NCBI GenBank assembly: GCA_020073585.1
Contig: JAIQEV010000014.1
Location: 1-64,000 of the forward strand
Origin: Terriglobia bacterium
Lineage (GTDB): Bacteria; Acidobacteriota; Terriglobia; Acidiferrales; UBA7541
Direction: 5' to 3'
DNA: 64,000 bases
How positions within the stretch are numbered: the stretch's first letter is position 1; every line of letters starts with the position of its first letter. Below the pieces are notes generated by a model. The model was not told where the DNA came from. It worked only from the letters and a program-made list of their open reading frames with translations, and made no database searches. This document shows positions 54,208-63,632 of this stretch, in pieces. Made by a program: the position numbers and the translations under genes.

Positions 54208-55761
54208 CTAGATGGATCCTGCTCGATGAGCCCTTGCGACCTCGACGAGTTCGTTTTCTCCTGCATGGGCGGACCCGTTGGCCAGGGCACGATCGACAGC
54301 GCCGGACAGTGCCACCCGAAATGCCGAACACAAGAGATGACTATCCACGCAGATGGGCTCAGCACATGACGATCGAAACAGCGATACCTTGCCAAGGCTC
54401 TGCTCCTCAAGCGGAGCCAGTTCCAGGCGGAGTTCCCATTCCGGCCTGCGGGCTAACTCATCACCCCAGTAGCACCAGAGCCCGCCGTTTCCATCGTCCC
54501 GCAAGGGTGCAAACAGCCCGTTGGAAGCGCCGTTTTTCGCATCCAACTGAAAACATACGCCGGCAAAACCCAGAGGTTCGAGAGTTGTCCGCACGACCTT
54601 GCAAATCCCGTCGAAATCAGAACCGGACTCCAGTGCCTCGGCCGCCTGCCGGACAGCAAGATTGTTGGCAAGAATCTGCCTGCGCCGCAGGAGCAGCGCA
54701 CAAATGCCTTGCACTTCGGAGATTTCGGCATATCTCAGATAGCGAACACCGGACCATACCCCGATCCCTACCACGCTCAAGACCAAAGCAATTCTGTTCT
54801 GGCCATGAAGCAGCGAGAGACTGAGAAGTCCGAATCCCGCGGAAATGGCATACAAGAGGATTACAGCTTCCCGGTGGGAAAAACCTTTTTTCAACAGCCG
54901 GTGATGGATGTGATCGTTGTCACCGGAGAACAGGTGGCTGCCGCGGATGAGGCGCCTCACGACAGCAAGAGCGACATCCACGATAGGAAGGCCGAACGCA
55001 ACCACCGGAATGGCCACAGCGATCGCGGTCGTCGCCTTCGCGGATCCAGCCAAGGCCAGGGCGCTCAACAAATAGCCGATGAAAAGACTGCCGGAATCGC
55101 CGAGGAAGATCGTTGCCGGATGAAAATTGAAGCGCAGGAAGCCGCAGGTCGCTCCAGCCAGCACTAAGATCATAATGCTTACCGTTGGGTCATTTCTGAG
55201 CAGCGCCACCACGAACATCACAGCCATCGAGAACAACGCAGATCCCGCCGCCAAACCGTCCAGGCCATCAATCAGATTGAATGCATTCGTAATCAGGAGA
55301 ACCCAGAGAACCGTCAGCAACAGACTTAGTCCCGAGCTGAGAACGTGTCCGGCGCCCAGGAGATCCATCTGGTTGATCTTGAAACCAGCGAGGTAGAGAA
55401 CCACCGCAGCGAGGGATTGAATGGCAATCTTCCAATTCGCACTGACAGACCGCAGATCGTCATACAACCCGAGTAAAAAGACGGCCGTAGCTGAACCCAG
55501 AAGAATGCAGATCGTCCGCCAAGAGTACGGCGCAGAAAAACCAGCCGCCCCAGGAAGGAAGCTGACGATACCCAGAACACAGACGACAGAGAGAAAAATG
55601 GCGACGCCACCCATCCGGGGAACAGCGCGGGAGTGAATATGGCGTCCATTACCGGGTGAATCGATCCATCCGTGACGCAAGGCGAAATCCCGCACCCAAC
55701 GCGTGAGCGCGCTGGCGCAGAATAGCCCTCCGGCAAACACAAGCAGATAGCGTGCCCACAT
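54208..55761 (-). CDS. WecA/TagO-type polyprenyl-phosphate glycosyl-1-phosphate transferase with extra C-terminal domain
   Basis: Starts polysaccharide assembly by moving a sugar-1-phosphate to undecaprenyl phosphate in the inner membrane. Residues 1-335 are a ten- or eleven-helix MraY/WecA-family core with all key motifs: LYDDLRSVS, NAFNLIDGLDGLAAG, FLGDSGSLFIGYLL and DNDHIHHRL. The family is usually ~350 residues; this protein has 517. The extra 180 residues (from LLRRRQILANNLAVRQAAEA) are soluble, with LEPLGFAGVCFQLD, WELRLELAPLEEQSLGKVSL and a helical end, a GAF-like pattern. Such an extension could be regulatory. Last gene of the polysaccharide cluster, separated from it by 282 bp without a gene. 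Confidence 0.85.
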   Translation of the reverse strand: MWARYLLVFAGGLFCASALTRWVRDFALRHGWIDSPGNGRHIHSRAVPRMGGVAIFLSVVCVLGIVSFLPGAAGFSAPYSWRTICILLGSATAVFLLGLYDDLRSVSANWKIAIQSLAAVVLYLAGFKINQMDLLGAGHVLSSGLSLLLTVLWVLLITNAFNLIDGLDGLAAGSALFSMAVMFVVALLRNDPTVSIMILVLAGATCGFLRFNFHPATIFLGDSGSLFIGYLLSALALAGSAKATTAIAVAIPVVAFGLPIVDVALAVVRRLIRGSHLFSGDNDHIHHRLLKKGFSHREAVILLYAISAGFGLLSLSLLHGQNRIALVLSVVGIGVWSGVRYLRYAEISEVQGICALLLRRRQILANNLAVRQAAEALESGSDFDGICKVVRTTLEPLGFAGVCFQLDAKNGASNGLFAPLRDDGNGGLWCYWGDELARRPEWELRLELAPLEEQSLGKVSLFRSSCAEPICVDSHLLCSAFRVALSGAVDRALANGSAHAGENELVEVARAHRAGSI

Positions 55762-56043
55762 AACTGGCGACTCCTGGTTGTCACTCTAGGAACGCACGAG
55801 AAATGCGCACTCTGGAGGGAAGAGCGCAACTACACCGCACGGCCAGAACACGAAACGGAATCGAATCCGGACAATTCATTCGGGGAAAGCGAGTTTCCGC
55901 ACTGCAGGAATCGAAAAGAATGCGGCATCCGGGAACGCCAGTGCATTGCAGATGCAGACCATCCTGAATAAGGACAAGTCTCACAGCCGCCGCACAACTC
56001 ACGCCGAAACTGCGCTCCCCTGCTCATCGGGAACCGTTCAGGA

Positions 56044-57288
56044 CTACGCCACATGATTGGCGGCTTGCAATACCAGATTCTCTTCCGCTTTCGCTCGCCG
56101 CTGCGCGGCAAAGGAGATGATTTGATGAACCGCTGCGCCGACGGAGAATTGCCGTTCCAACAATCGGCGCGCATTCACGCCCATCTTGGCGCGCAGTTCC
56201 GGATCGTTGGAAAGGATCAGGGCGGCAGCCGCCAGACTCTCGTCTTCCCCGTTCTGGAGACAGAAGCCCGCATCGTTTTTCTCAATCAGATCGAAGAGGT
56301 CATTACCCGGATTGATGCTCGCAAGTATGGGCATTCCCCAATACATGTAGCCGAGCATCTTCCCCGGCAGGTTATGTGTGCTGAGCCTCCGGTCCAGCGA
56401 TATCAGACCCGCATCCCACTCGGAAAGCATAGCGAGATACTCGTGCTGCCCGACCGCGGGCAGAATCTGAACGTTGCTCAGGGCTTTCGCTGCCACCAGC
56501 CTTTTCAGCCGGGGCACTTCGCTGCCCTCGCCCACGAGCAGGAAGTGAATATGCGTGTGGCGAGCAAGGCGAGCGGCCAAGCGAACGATGTTGTCCATAT
56601 CCTGGGCCACACCGAGGTTGCCCCCGTAGACAAATACAACTTTGTCCTGAAGCCCAAGCTTTCTACGGTAATCAGTCGCCGGCAGTTCGGGCTCCTGCAG
56701 AGCCATCCAGTTGTACAGCACGTCCAAAGGATATTTCCGCAGGGGAAATTCTTTTGCGAAATATTCTGCGTTTGCCGGCGACTGAATTCCGATCTTATCC
56801 GCAACATCGTATTGCTCAATTTCTTTCTTACGAAAGAACCGCCAGACCGGGCCCCGGCGCAGGAGGCCGGCGTCCACCGCCCACTGAGGAAAGATGTCGC
56901 GCAAGATTAGATAAGCGGGGCACCCCCACAATTTCTTTAGCCGCCGCACCAGGGCACCCCAGAAAATCGTGGGAGAATAGAAGACAATCAAATCCGCGGG
57001 ATTCTCCAGCAAGAACCGCCCGGCGCGGCGCCACACGGCGCCGGAAAGCCTGATCTCTTCCACAGCACGCCATATCTTTCCTGCTCCCTTGATTTTCCCC
57101 GTTCTTACCCGAACGATGCGCACCCCTTTTTCATGGGCGATCTGCGCGTCTCCTGTAATCTCGTGGCTGGAAGTGAGAACGATAACGTCATGACCTTGCC
57201 GATGAAATTCCACCGCCAGATCCCGCATTTGCTTGGCGCCGGATTTCGCACTCGGAACATAGCAATCGACGAGTATCAGAATTCGCAT
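56044..57288 (-). CDS. WbuB-like family 4 glycosyltransferase
   Basis: 414 residues, GT-B fold. The N-terminal half closely follows WbuB, the L-FucNAc transferase of O-antigen clusters: LVDCYVPSAKSGAKQMRDLA, IVFYSPTIFWGALVRRLKKL, YLILRDIFPQWAVDAGLL, ADKIGIQSPANAEYF. The C-terminal nucleotide-sugar site is VFVYGGNLGVAQDMDNI, then STHNLPGKMLGYMYWGMPIL. It would add an L-FucNAc- or L-QuiNAc-type sugar to the lipid-linked repeat unit. Twelve bases downstream of the 2-epimerase-like gene. Confidence 0.82.
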   Translation of the reverse strand: MRILILVDCYVPSAKSGAKQMRDLAVEFHRQGHDVIVLTSSHEITGDAQIAHEKGVRIVRVRTGKIKGAGKIWRAVEEIRLSGAVWRRAGRFLLENPADLIVFYSPTIFWGALVRRLKKLWGCPAYLILRDIFPQWAVDAGLLRRGPVWRFFRKKEIEQYDVADKIGIQSPANAEYFAKEFPLRKYPLDVLYNWMALQEPELPATDYRRKLGLQDKVVFVYGGNLGVAQDMDNIVRLAARLARHTHIHFLLVGEGSEVPRLKRLVAAKALSNVQILPAVGQHEYLAMLSEWDAGLISLDRRLSTHNLPGKMLGYMYWGMPILASINPGNDLFDLIEKNDAGFCLQNGEDESLAAAALILSNDPELRAKMGVNARRLLERQFSVGAAVHQIISFAAQRRAKAEENLVLQAANHVA

Positions 57289-57300
57289 TTCACGATCTGC

Positions 57301-58557
57301 TTATCGGGCACACAACACTTTTTCGGACGGCTGGGACAAATGCTGGAGACTGCACTGCGCGAGACCATACGCCTCGCGAACAAATTGATTCTCCTGGAGC
57401 ATCGCCAGGCTTCGCGACCTTGCAAAATAGCCCGATCGCATCCTGCTCAAGAGATCCTCGTAGATTCGCTCGCTGGGGCTTCCTCCCAGGGGATTCAGGA
57501 CAGTGCGGTCCCACTGGGGCGCCATTTGCAATGCTCGCTGAGCATTCGAATACAGATCCCCTTCGGCTAGAATGCTTGCGCCTGCTGCGATTGTCTCCGG
57601 GCGCTCGGTGGAACGCCGTGTCACCAGGCAAGGCACGCCCAGGAGGAGCGCTTCCTCTTGCACGGTGCCGCTGTCGGTAACGATCATCTTCGCTTCCGCT
57701 TCCAGTTTGAGAAAATCCAAAAATCCCAAGGGTTCCGTCAAAATGATCCCCGGACTCTTCAGGAGATTCGCCAGCCCGAACCTGCGGAGCCGAGCGCGGA
57801 CGCGCGGCATCACCGGAAACACGACGGGCAACAGGCGCGAGAGCTGCCGAAGACCCTTTATTTTTGCGGCAAGAATCTTCCGGTTTTCGATGTTTTCTTC
57901 CCGATGCAGGGTGCAGAGCGCATATTTCCTGGCTTGAACTCCAAGGCTCTGCAGGATTGGTCTTTGCCGTGCCGCGGGCAGAAACTCCTCCAACGCATCA
58001 ATAATGATGTTCCCTACGGAGACAACCCGATGTTCCGCCACGCCTTCGGCCAGTAAGATCTGTTTATAGCGCTCGAGATAACAATAGATGACGTCCGATA
58101 GATGATCGATGATGATCCGGTTCTTTTCCTCGGGCATTCGCCAATCGAAGCTCCGGCCTCCCCCCTCGACGTGAATCACTGGAATGTTATATTTCGCCAC
58201 GACGACCGCAGAGAGGACCGTGTTCGTGTCCCCCAGGAACAAGACGGCATCGGGACGCATGCGCTCAAGCATTTGAGCGGTTTTCTCAAAAAGGAAGGCT
58301 GCCTGGTAGACATGGCTCGTCTTGGCCCTTTTCTTCAACGTCCTTCCCGTCCGCATGTTGAATTTCGGGCGCCGCACATCCAGTTCCCGGTGAAAGATTC
58401 CATCCAGCGAGTAGTCGTAATGCTGGCCGGAATGAACGTAGAGATGCTGATAGCCGTGGCGCGCCTGTCCGCGGTCGAGCAGATGCAGCAGCTTGCGCAT
58501 GCGTATGATGTCCGGCCGGATCCCCAGCAGGGTTACCAGCTTGAACTTTCTTCTCAT
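57301..58557 (-). CDS. UDP-N-acetylglucosamine 2-epimerase-like enzyme (WbjD/FnlC/WbvD type)
   Basis: 418 residues of the WecB epimerase fold: LLGIRPDIIRMRKLLHLLD, HSGQHYDYSLDGIFH, FLGDTNTVLSAVVVAKYNIP, HVEGGGRSFDWRMPEEKNR, LHREENIENR, TDSGTVQEEALLLGVPCL and RRSTERPETI. The DWRMPEEKNR block and companion genes fit the WbjD/FnlC/WbvD subgroup, which epimerises C-2 of UDP-deoxy-amino-sugars rather than plain GlcNAc. The usual HVEAGLRS is HVEGGGRS here. Three bases after the RmlD-like gene; co-transcribed. Confidence 0.82.
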   Translation of the reverse strand: MRRKFKLVTLLGIRPDIIRMRKLLHLLDRGQARHGYQHLYVHSGQHYDYSLDGIFHRELDVRRPKFNMRTGRTLKKRAKTSHVYQAAFLFEKTAQMLERMRPDAVLFLGDTNTVLSAVVVAKYNIPVIHVEGGGRSFDWRMPEEKNRIIIDHLSDVIYCYLERYKQILLAEGVAEHRVVSVGNIIIDALEEFLPAARQRPILQSLGVQARKYALCTLHREENIENRKILAAKIKGLRQLSRLLPVVFPVMPRVRARLRRFGLANLLKSPGIILTEPLGFLDFLKLEAEAKMIVTDSGTVQEEALLLGVPCLVTRRSTERPETIAAGASILAEGDLYSNAQRALQMAPQWDRTVLNPLGGSPSERIYEDLLSRMRSGYFARSRSLAMLQENQFVREAYGLAQCSLQHLSQPSEKVLCAR

Positions 58558-58560
58558 GAT

Positions 58561-59451
58561 CTATTGCTCGGGTAGCGCATCCAGCATTTCTGGAAACGAG
58601 GGAATCTTCAGTTTTGCGTTGAGATCCTTGCAGGTGGTGAGGGTTCGATTCAGCTTCTGGTCGTAATCCGGCCGGATCGTGCATGGGACCCGGTACTTCT
58701 TCTGGAAAGCCAGCAGCATCTCGTACTTCGAAACAGGTGTTGAAAATACGTGGTAAACGCCGTGCCGCGTAAACCCGTTGGGCGACTCCATGATCTGGTG
58801 ACAGATTCGCCCAAATTGATGGGTGGTGATTCCGTTCCAGTAGTGCTCCGCGAAACCGGTAATCGTTTGTCCTTCCTGCCGCCGGAACCACTCGAGCAGC
58901 CCCGTAAAGCCATTCAGCTCACGACCAATGATCGAAGTGCGGATCGTGAGACAGCCTGTCGGCTCGCCAAGACTCTTGGACAGACCGTAGATGTCCATGG
59001 GCGTTTTTGGAGATCTTTCGTCGTACGGAAAACCTTCCGTGCCGTTGTACACGCAGTCGGTCGTGATGTGTATGAATCTTTCTGCGAACTGCTGCGCGAA
59101 TAGATGAGGGAGTGCCCCGTTGATGAAGAACGTCAGCGCCGGCTCGCTCAAGGAAAACGGAATCGTCACGCCGATCGCATTGATGATGAAGTCGACTTTA
59201 CTCACGGACTTCAGGAATGCAGCGAAGTATCCGTTCGAAGCTCCTCGCTTGGTGAGGTAGTCCTGATAGACGGCTGCAGCATCGAACGGAACGATCGTGC
59301 GGCACCGGCCGGCTGCACCGCACGCCTGATCGAGCAATGCAATCTTGTCCGGGTTCCGGACCCCTAGCACGAGGTCGTACTTGCCCTTGAGAACGTCATA
59401 AACGGCGCTCCCGAGCATGCCGGTGGCCCCCAGCAGCAGAACCCTCTTCAT
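58561..59451 (-). CDS. RmlD-like NAD(P)-dependent nucleotide-sugar reductase
   Basis: 296 residues, extended SDR of the RmlD substrate-binding family. Nucleotide-binding motif LLGATGMLGSAVYDVL, active-site YGLSKSLGE (Y-x3-K) and TTDCVYNGTEGFPYDE. By context it should reduce a 4-keto sugar nucleotide, as FnlB/WbjC or WbvR do in L-FucNAc or L-QuiNAc synthesis; exact product unknown. AAGGAGCGTGA precedes the start. Confidence 0.8.
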   Translation of the reverse strand: MKRVLLLGATGMLGSAVYDVLKGKYDLVLGVRNPDKIALLDQACGAAGRCRTIVPFDAAAVYQDYLTKRGASNGYFAAFLKSVSKVDFIINAIGVTIPFSLSEPALTFFINGALPHLFAQQFAERFIHITTDCVYNGTEGFPYDERSPKTPMDIYGLSKSLGEPTGCLTIRTSIIGRELNGFTGLLEWFRRQEGQTITGFAEHYWNGITTHQFGRICHQIMESPNGFTRHGVYHVFSTPVSKYEMLLAFQKKYRVPCTIRPDYDQKLNRTLTTCKDLNAKLKIPSFPEMLDALPEQ

Positions 59452-59550
59452 TCACGCTCCTTCTGCCCGGCTCCGTATTGCTGGCCGCACATGTCTATCC
59501 TTTGTTTCGGAATCGTTCGCTTCACCGGTTCCGATCCCGAACTGGACAAC

Positions 59551-60009
59551 TCAGCGCGGCTCCACTTCCCACACACTTGGTCCCCAATAATCGTGCGGAA
59601 AGCGGAAATCGTCGCTCTTCGCCTGTTCCAGCGTGGCCGTTGAGAAAAACAGTATCTTCGTACCGGGCTCCAGCGGCCGAAATCCGTTCGCGTAGCCTGC
59701 CGGAACGTGCAGGATCTGCGGCTGCCGGGCGGAAAGAACAAAGCGGTCGGGCTTGATCTGCCGGTTGGGACGGATCGGATCATCAATTGGCACGGCCGCC
59801 ACGATGGCCGATCCGGCCACGACCAGGACGAATTTTTCTTCCTGGAGGTGGCCGTGAAACGCACGCACGACTTGCGTGGAAAAGTTCTCCACCAGATAGA
59901 ACCGCTGGACGGCGTTAAATGCAAAGCCGTTCACGAACGACACCTGGCCGCGGTCGTCCACCGCGAAACCGCCAGGGATGAGGCTGGGGGCTTTAGGCGA
60001 ACTGTCCAT
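59551..60009 (-). CDS. RmlC-like cupin, sugar-nucleotide epimerase-like protein
   Basis: 152 residues, RmlC/WxcM-type cupin fold (DRGQVSFVNGFAFNAVQRFY, VVRAFHGHLQEEKFVLVV, ILHVPAGYANGFRPLEPGTK). HxH-type cupin histidines are in FHGHLQEEK. In RmlC the pair His/Tyr or His/Asp catalyses 3,5-epimerisation; here the role is inferred from neighbours. Its start lies inside the 3' end of the upstream SDR gene (17-base overlap), so the two are translationally coupled. Confidence 0.75.
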   Translation of the reverse strand: MDSSPKAPSLIPGGFAVDDRGQVSFVNGFAFNAVQRFYLVENFSTQVVRAFHGHLQEEKFVLVVAGSAIVAAVPIDDPIRPNRQIKPDRFVLSARQPQILHVPAGYANGFRPLEPGTKILFFSTATLEQAKSDDFRFPHDYWGPSVWEVEPR

Positions 60010-60946
60010 AGGCTTTCAGCTTCTCCGCATGGCGCACGTTGAAGTAGACCTCGTCCTCGGTCTGCTTGATCCGCCCCAGTCCGACCAGTTCCGTGATCTC
60101 CCGCACGCCGTCCTGCACCGTGCGCATGGTATGCGGATTGAAGATGCCGTCGCGGAGCGCTTTTCTGCAGCTGACGTGATAGTTGCGCTGGTCCTGGAAC
60201 TTCTGTTCCGTGCATTTCACCTTGCATCCGGTCATCTCGCTGACGATGGCCGCCAGATCCTTGATCTGCAGATTCGCTGCCGCCAGGTTGTACACTCCCC
60301 GCACGGGCCGCTCCAGGTTGTGCACGATCGCCTGCGCGATGTCCTTGACATGGACCAGCGGCCTCCATTGCGTACCGCCAAAGACCGACAGTTCACCCTT
60401 GGTCAGGGCGTTCGTCGTCATGTAATTCACCACCAGGTCCATTCGCGGACGCGAATAGGTGTCCGAAACTCCAAACGCCGTCCCCAGCCGGAAGATCAAG
60501 CTGTTCTCCTCGTGCAAAAAGCCTTCCGCCGCCAGCTTCGTCTTCGCGTATAGCGACAACGGCTGCACCGGGGACTCCTCGTCCACCTCGGCGTCGTATT
60601 GCCCGTATACCGAGCAGGTCGAAGTGAACACGATCCTCCCGTGATAGTTCTCCGCCAGCGACCGCACCGCCTCCTGATTCACTTCCACCGTCAGCTCCGG
60701 ATTCACCTCGCACGCCCCGTCGCCCACGATCGCCGCCAGCCAAATCACATGCGTGTAGCCGGGCAGCAGACCGCTCAACCGCCCTGCATCCCGCACGTCC
60801 CCGCGGATGAAATCCACTTTCTTCAGATAATGCGGCTCATACACCAGGCTGTCGTACACGGAAAACGGAATCTTCTCCGCGATGAGCAGCTCCGTGATTG
60901 CTCCGCCGATATATCCCGCTCCTCCAACCACCAGTACTTTCGCCAT
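59993..60946 (-). CDS. NAD-dependent epimerase/dehydratase (extended SDR)
   Basis: 317 residues. Rossmann motif VVGGAGYIGGAITELL, catalytic STCSVYGQYD and YAKTKLAAEGF (Y-x3-K), with GTQWRPLVHVKDIAQAIV further on. GalE-like family acting on a nucleotide sugar; substrate not predictable. ATG 60946 follows GGGAGG. Its end overlaps the cupin gene. Confidence 0.82.
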   Translation of the reverse strand: MAKVLVVGGAGYIGGAITELLIAEKIPFSVYDSLVYEPHYLKKVDFIRGDVRDAGRLSGLLPGYTHVIWLAAIVGDGACEVNPELTVEVNQEAVRSLAENYHGRIVFTSTCSVYGQYDAEVDEESPVQPLSLYAKTKLAAEGFLHEENSLIFRLGTAFGVSDTYSRPRMDLVVNYMTTNALTKGELSVFGGTQWRPLVHVKDIAQAIVHNLERPVRGVYNLAAANLQIKDLAAIVSEMTGCKVKCTEQKFQDQRNYHVSCRKALRDGIFNPHTMRTVQDGVREITELVGLGRIKQTEDEVYFNVRHAEKLKAYGQFA

Positions 60947-60982
60947 TGTGTGCCTCCCGAAACCCGTATCGTTCCACACCAC

Positions 60983-61018
60983 GGGGAAAGGAACAGGGCC
61001 ACGGCCTGTTCTTTCCCC
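60983..61018. repeat. Long near-perfect hairpin between transferase and SDR genes
   Basis: GGGGAAAGGAACAGG (60983-60997) pairs with CCTGTTCTTTCCCC (61005-61018), one bulged G, seven-base loop. It lies in the 175-bp gap after the GT4 gene. No T-tract follows on the minus strand; it may end or stabilise the upstream transcript. Confidence 0.5.
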
Positions 61019-61121
61019 AGAGGAGCGCTTCTCTCCCGCAAACTTTCTTCAGATGAAATGAGGGGGGTGTACCGCTTTACGGAAACTCAAAAACAGTTGC
61101 CTGCTGCTTTTCCAGGTACGG

Positions 61122-62348
61122 TCAGTCTCCCGCTCCCGCAGACCTCTGCATTACAGGTGGAGCTTTGGGCTTTCTGTTTCTTTCCAATGCCTGTTGAAAC
61201 AGTTCCATGCTGCCGCGGCGATAGGGTGAAGAAGACATCCACTCTTCGAAGTAGCGCCGCGCGCCCTGGGAGAGCAGTTGATAAGTCTCCTGGTTCATCT
61301 CCACGCAACGCTGAATCGCCTGCCGCCATTGCTCGCGATCCCCTAGAGGCAATTCCCGTCCGGCCGTCTTCTCGCGCAGATCCCGCCACGGCGTTTGGTC
61401 ACTGATCAGAACTGGACAGCCGGCCGCAAGCGCCTCGAGGATTACGTAGCCGAAGTTTTCTCCCTGCGTTGGCAGAAGGTGGAAGTGGTACTCGGCAAAG
61501 ACGCGCGGCACTTGCTCTTGAGGAACGGACCCCTTGTAGCTGACGCGGATGGAATTGGGCAAACGGCGAATTTGTTCCTGGCATGCCTCCCAATAGGCGC
61601 CGTCGTCTATTGGACCCCAAATATCAAATTGGATTTCGCCATAGGCGGAAGCCAAAAGCTCCAGGGCAAAATGCAGATTCTTCATCTTCGAGATTCGTGA
61701 CAGAAAAATGAACCGTACGGCCCCTGAAAGCTTCCTTGGCCTCACTGCGGAGCCGGGCACCGCGAGTAGCCCTGGATTTGGCACGTCCGGAGCAAGCAGG
61801 ATATCGTCAGAACTTCCAGCATTGCCACGTCGAGTCATCGCGCGGATCTGTTCTTCCTCCCGCATCGAGGATGCCTGCCACAGCAAATCCCGATACAGGC
61901 CCGTCGCAAACGCCACCTTGCGGTAGAGCCACTTGCGAAAACCCTTCAGCCCCAGCGCACCAGGCGAAAACTCTCCCCGGGGGGCCAGGACGACGGCCGC
62001 GGGCGGCAACAGGCCCAGCTTGCGGAGCAGCAACGTCTTCACCGTCAGCCTCGAAAAAAAACTGTTCAAATAAAAAATGTCCGGCGCGATCTCCCATATC
62101 CGCCGCCGGATACTCCGCAGGGAGGGCTCCGGCGCATAGAAAACCTCCGTCTTCCCTACCCCCTCCCAGCAATCCGCGCGAATCCCCGCGTACCGCCTCT
62201 TCTCCCCGTTGTCCCGGTCGCGCGTGTACACGTAAAACCCATACTCGTCTCCCAGCAGCTCGATCAGATTCGCAATCGCCGTCACCGCCCCTCCCCCGTT
62301 CTGCCCGGGCAGGTACCAGTCGGCGAATGCCAGAATTCGCGGTTTCAT
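61122..62348 (-). CDS. Family 4 glycosyltransferase
   Basis: 408 residues. N-terminus with the Gly-rich acceptor loop (ILAFADWYLPGQNGGGAVTA), C-terminal donor-binding half with FIFLSRISKMKNLHFALELL and the GT4 E-x7-E motif in PTQGENFGYVILEALAAGCP. Retaining GT-B transferase of the exopolysaccharide repeat unit; sugar unknown. The last gene before a 175-bp gap with a strong hairpin. Confidence 0.85.
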   Translation of the reverse strand: MKPRILAFADWYLPGQNGGGAVTAIANLIELLGDEYGFYVYTRDRDNGEKRRYAGIRADCWEGVGKTEVFYAPEPSLRSIRRRIWEIAPDIFYLNSFFSRLTVKTLLLRKLGLLPPAAVVLAPRGEFSPGALGLKGFRKWLYRKVAFATGLYRDLLWQASSMREEEQIRAMTRRGNAGSSDDILLAPDVPNPGLLAVPGSAVRPRKLSGAVRFIFLSRISKMKNLHFALELLASAYGEIQFDIWGPIDDGAYWEACQEQIRRLPNSIRVSYKGSVPQEQVPRVFAEYHFHLLPTQGENFGYVILEALAAGCPVLISDQTPWRDLREKTAGRELPLGDREQWRQAIQRCVEMNQETYQLLSQGARRYFEEWMSSSPYRRGSMELFQQALERNRKPKAPPVMQRSAGAGD

Positions 62349-62397
62349 TGGGGATTTCCGATTTCCGAATTATGAACAGCAGATATCATTAACAGCA

Positions 62398-63600
62398 TTA
62401 ATTGAGGATCAGGTTAGCCATCCGATTGAGGACCACACTGCGGTTATAATCACGCTTCAGAATACCACGCAATTCTTCCGCCGAATGGGTTGGCAATCGC
62501 CCATCCATAAAATCTGCCATGATTTCTGCAATAGATTCTTCATCGGCGGAACGGGCGATCCAACGCGCCTCAAAGCCATTCAATACCTCTGGGATGGCTC
62601 CCACGGGGGTGGCCAAGACTGGACGGCCGCACGCGAGTGCCTCAACCACGATGAGCCCGAAACACTCTAGATTCGTGCTGGGAAGAATAAATGCATCGCA
62701 GGCGCCGTACATGAGCGGTAAAACCTCGTCCGAGACACGCCCCGCAAAATGCACAGAGTTCTGAAGAGACAGGTCACGCGTAAGCTCTTGGAGTCTACCC
62801 AGAAGAGGTCCAGCTCCACCGATGACAAGCTGAAATTTATATCCCTGATCAAAAAGTCTGCGCACAGCCCGCAACAACCGATCAAGTCCCATGCGTGGCA
62901 CAAGTCTACGAAGGGTAAAAAAGACCGGCACATCGGTTCGCCAGCCCATCCCCATCCTGACTTCGTCGCAGTTTTCTAAAGCCGTGAACCGATCCAGATC
63001 GACCCACCCAGGCAAGGTGACAGTGCGCGAATCAGATTCGCTGCCGTGTATCTCCTGCAATGCCTTCCTCGTAAATTCGGAAAGCACCGTAATGCAGTCA
63101 GATCGCCTTAAACAGTCCTGCTCAATCCAATCTAATCTGCGAAGTCCCAAAATTCTTCGTAGGCGCGGAATGAGACCAGCGCCCGACCATGCAAATTCCA
63201 TCTCCCGCCTCACGGGCGAGTGAACCGTAAAGCATTTCCTGGCTTGCTTCTCATATAATTCACATGCGCCTTGATATTGAAGAGGAGCATGGCCGTATAC
63301 AACATCAACCGAACCGCGGATGTACTGTTGGAGAATCGCTTTCGTTGCGTTCTGATGGGCGCGAGCTCGCCTCGGATCAAGTGGGTGAAATATTGGCAAT
63401 CGGTAGCGCAGGAGCCATACTCCATTAATACATTCGCACTCGGGAGCATCGCGCAAAGCAGTTGGAGCCACAAGCCAGACACTGTTCCCCTTCTCAGCGA
63501 GAAAGCATGCGCAATCGTATGCAAGGCGCGCCGAACCCGAAGGAGCATCCCGATAATGTTCAACTGCTGCAACTAGGATACGACACGGTTTTTCTAGCAT
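62398..63600 (-). CDS. Family 4 glycosyltransferase
   Basis: 400 residues, GT-B fold: ILVAAVEHYRDAPSGSARLA at the N-terminus, VPVFFTLRRLVPRMGLDRLL in the linker to the donor domain, and the E-x7-E motif in STNLECFGLIVVEALACGRP. 49 bp upstream of the next transferase and 32 bp after the probable polymerase. Lower GC than the left half of the window, as is common in polysaccharide clusters. Confidence 0.85.
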   Translation of the reverse strand: MLEKPCRILVAAVEHYRDAPSGSARLAYDCACFLAEKGNSVWLVAPTALRDAPECECINGVWLLRYRLPIFHPLDPRRARAHQNATKAILQQYIRGSVDVVYGHAPLQYQGACELYEKQARKCFTVHSPVRREMEFAWSGAGLIPRLRRILGLRRLDWIEQDCLRRSDCITVLSEFTRKALQEIHGSESDSRTVTLPGWVDLDRFTALENCDEVRMGMGWRTDVPVFFTLRRLVPRMGLDRLLRAVRRLFDQGYKFQLVIGGAGPLLGRLQELTRDLSLQNSVHFAGRVSDEVLPLMYGACDAFILPSTNLECFGLIVVEALACGRPVLATPVGAIPEVLNGFEARWIARSADEESIAEIMADFMDGRLPTHSAEELRGILKRDYNRSVVLNRMANLILN

Positions 63601-63632
63601 ACGGAATGCCCAAAGGCTGTAATCAGGGACAC

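Noticed and set aside
55781..56174. Small minus-strand frames between the WecA-like and WbuB-like genes
   Set aside because: Cys/Ser/Arg-rich translations that overlap each other and the transferase gene; no ribosome binding site.
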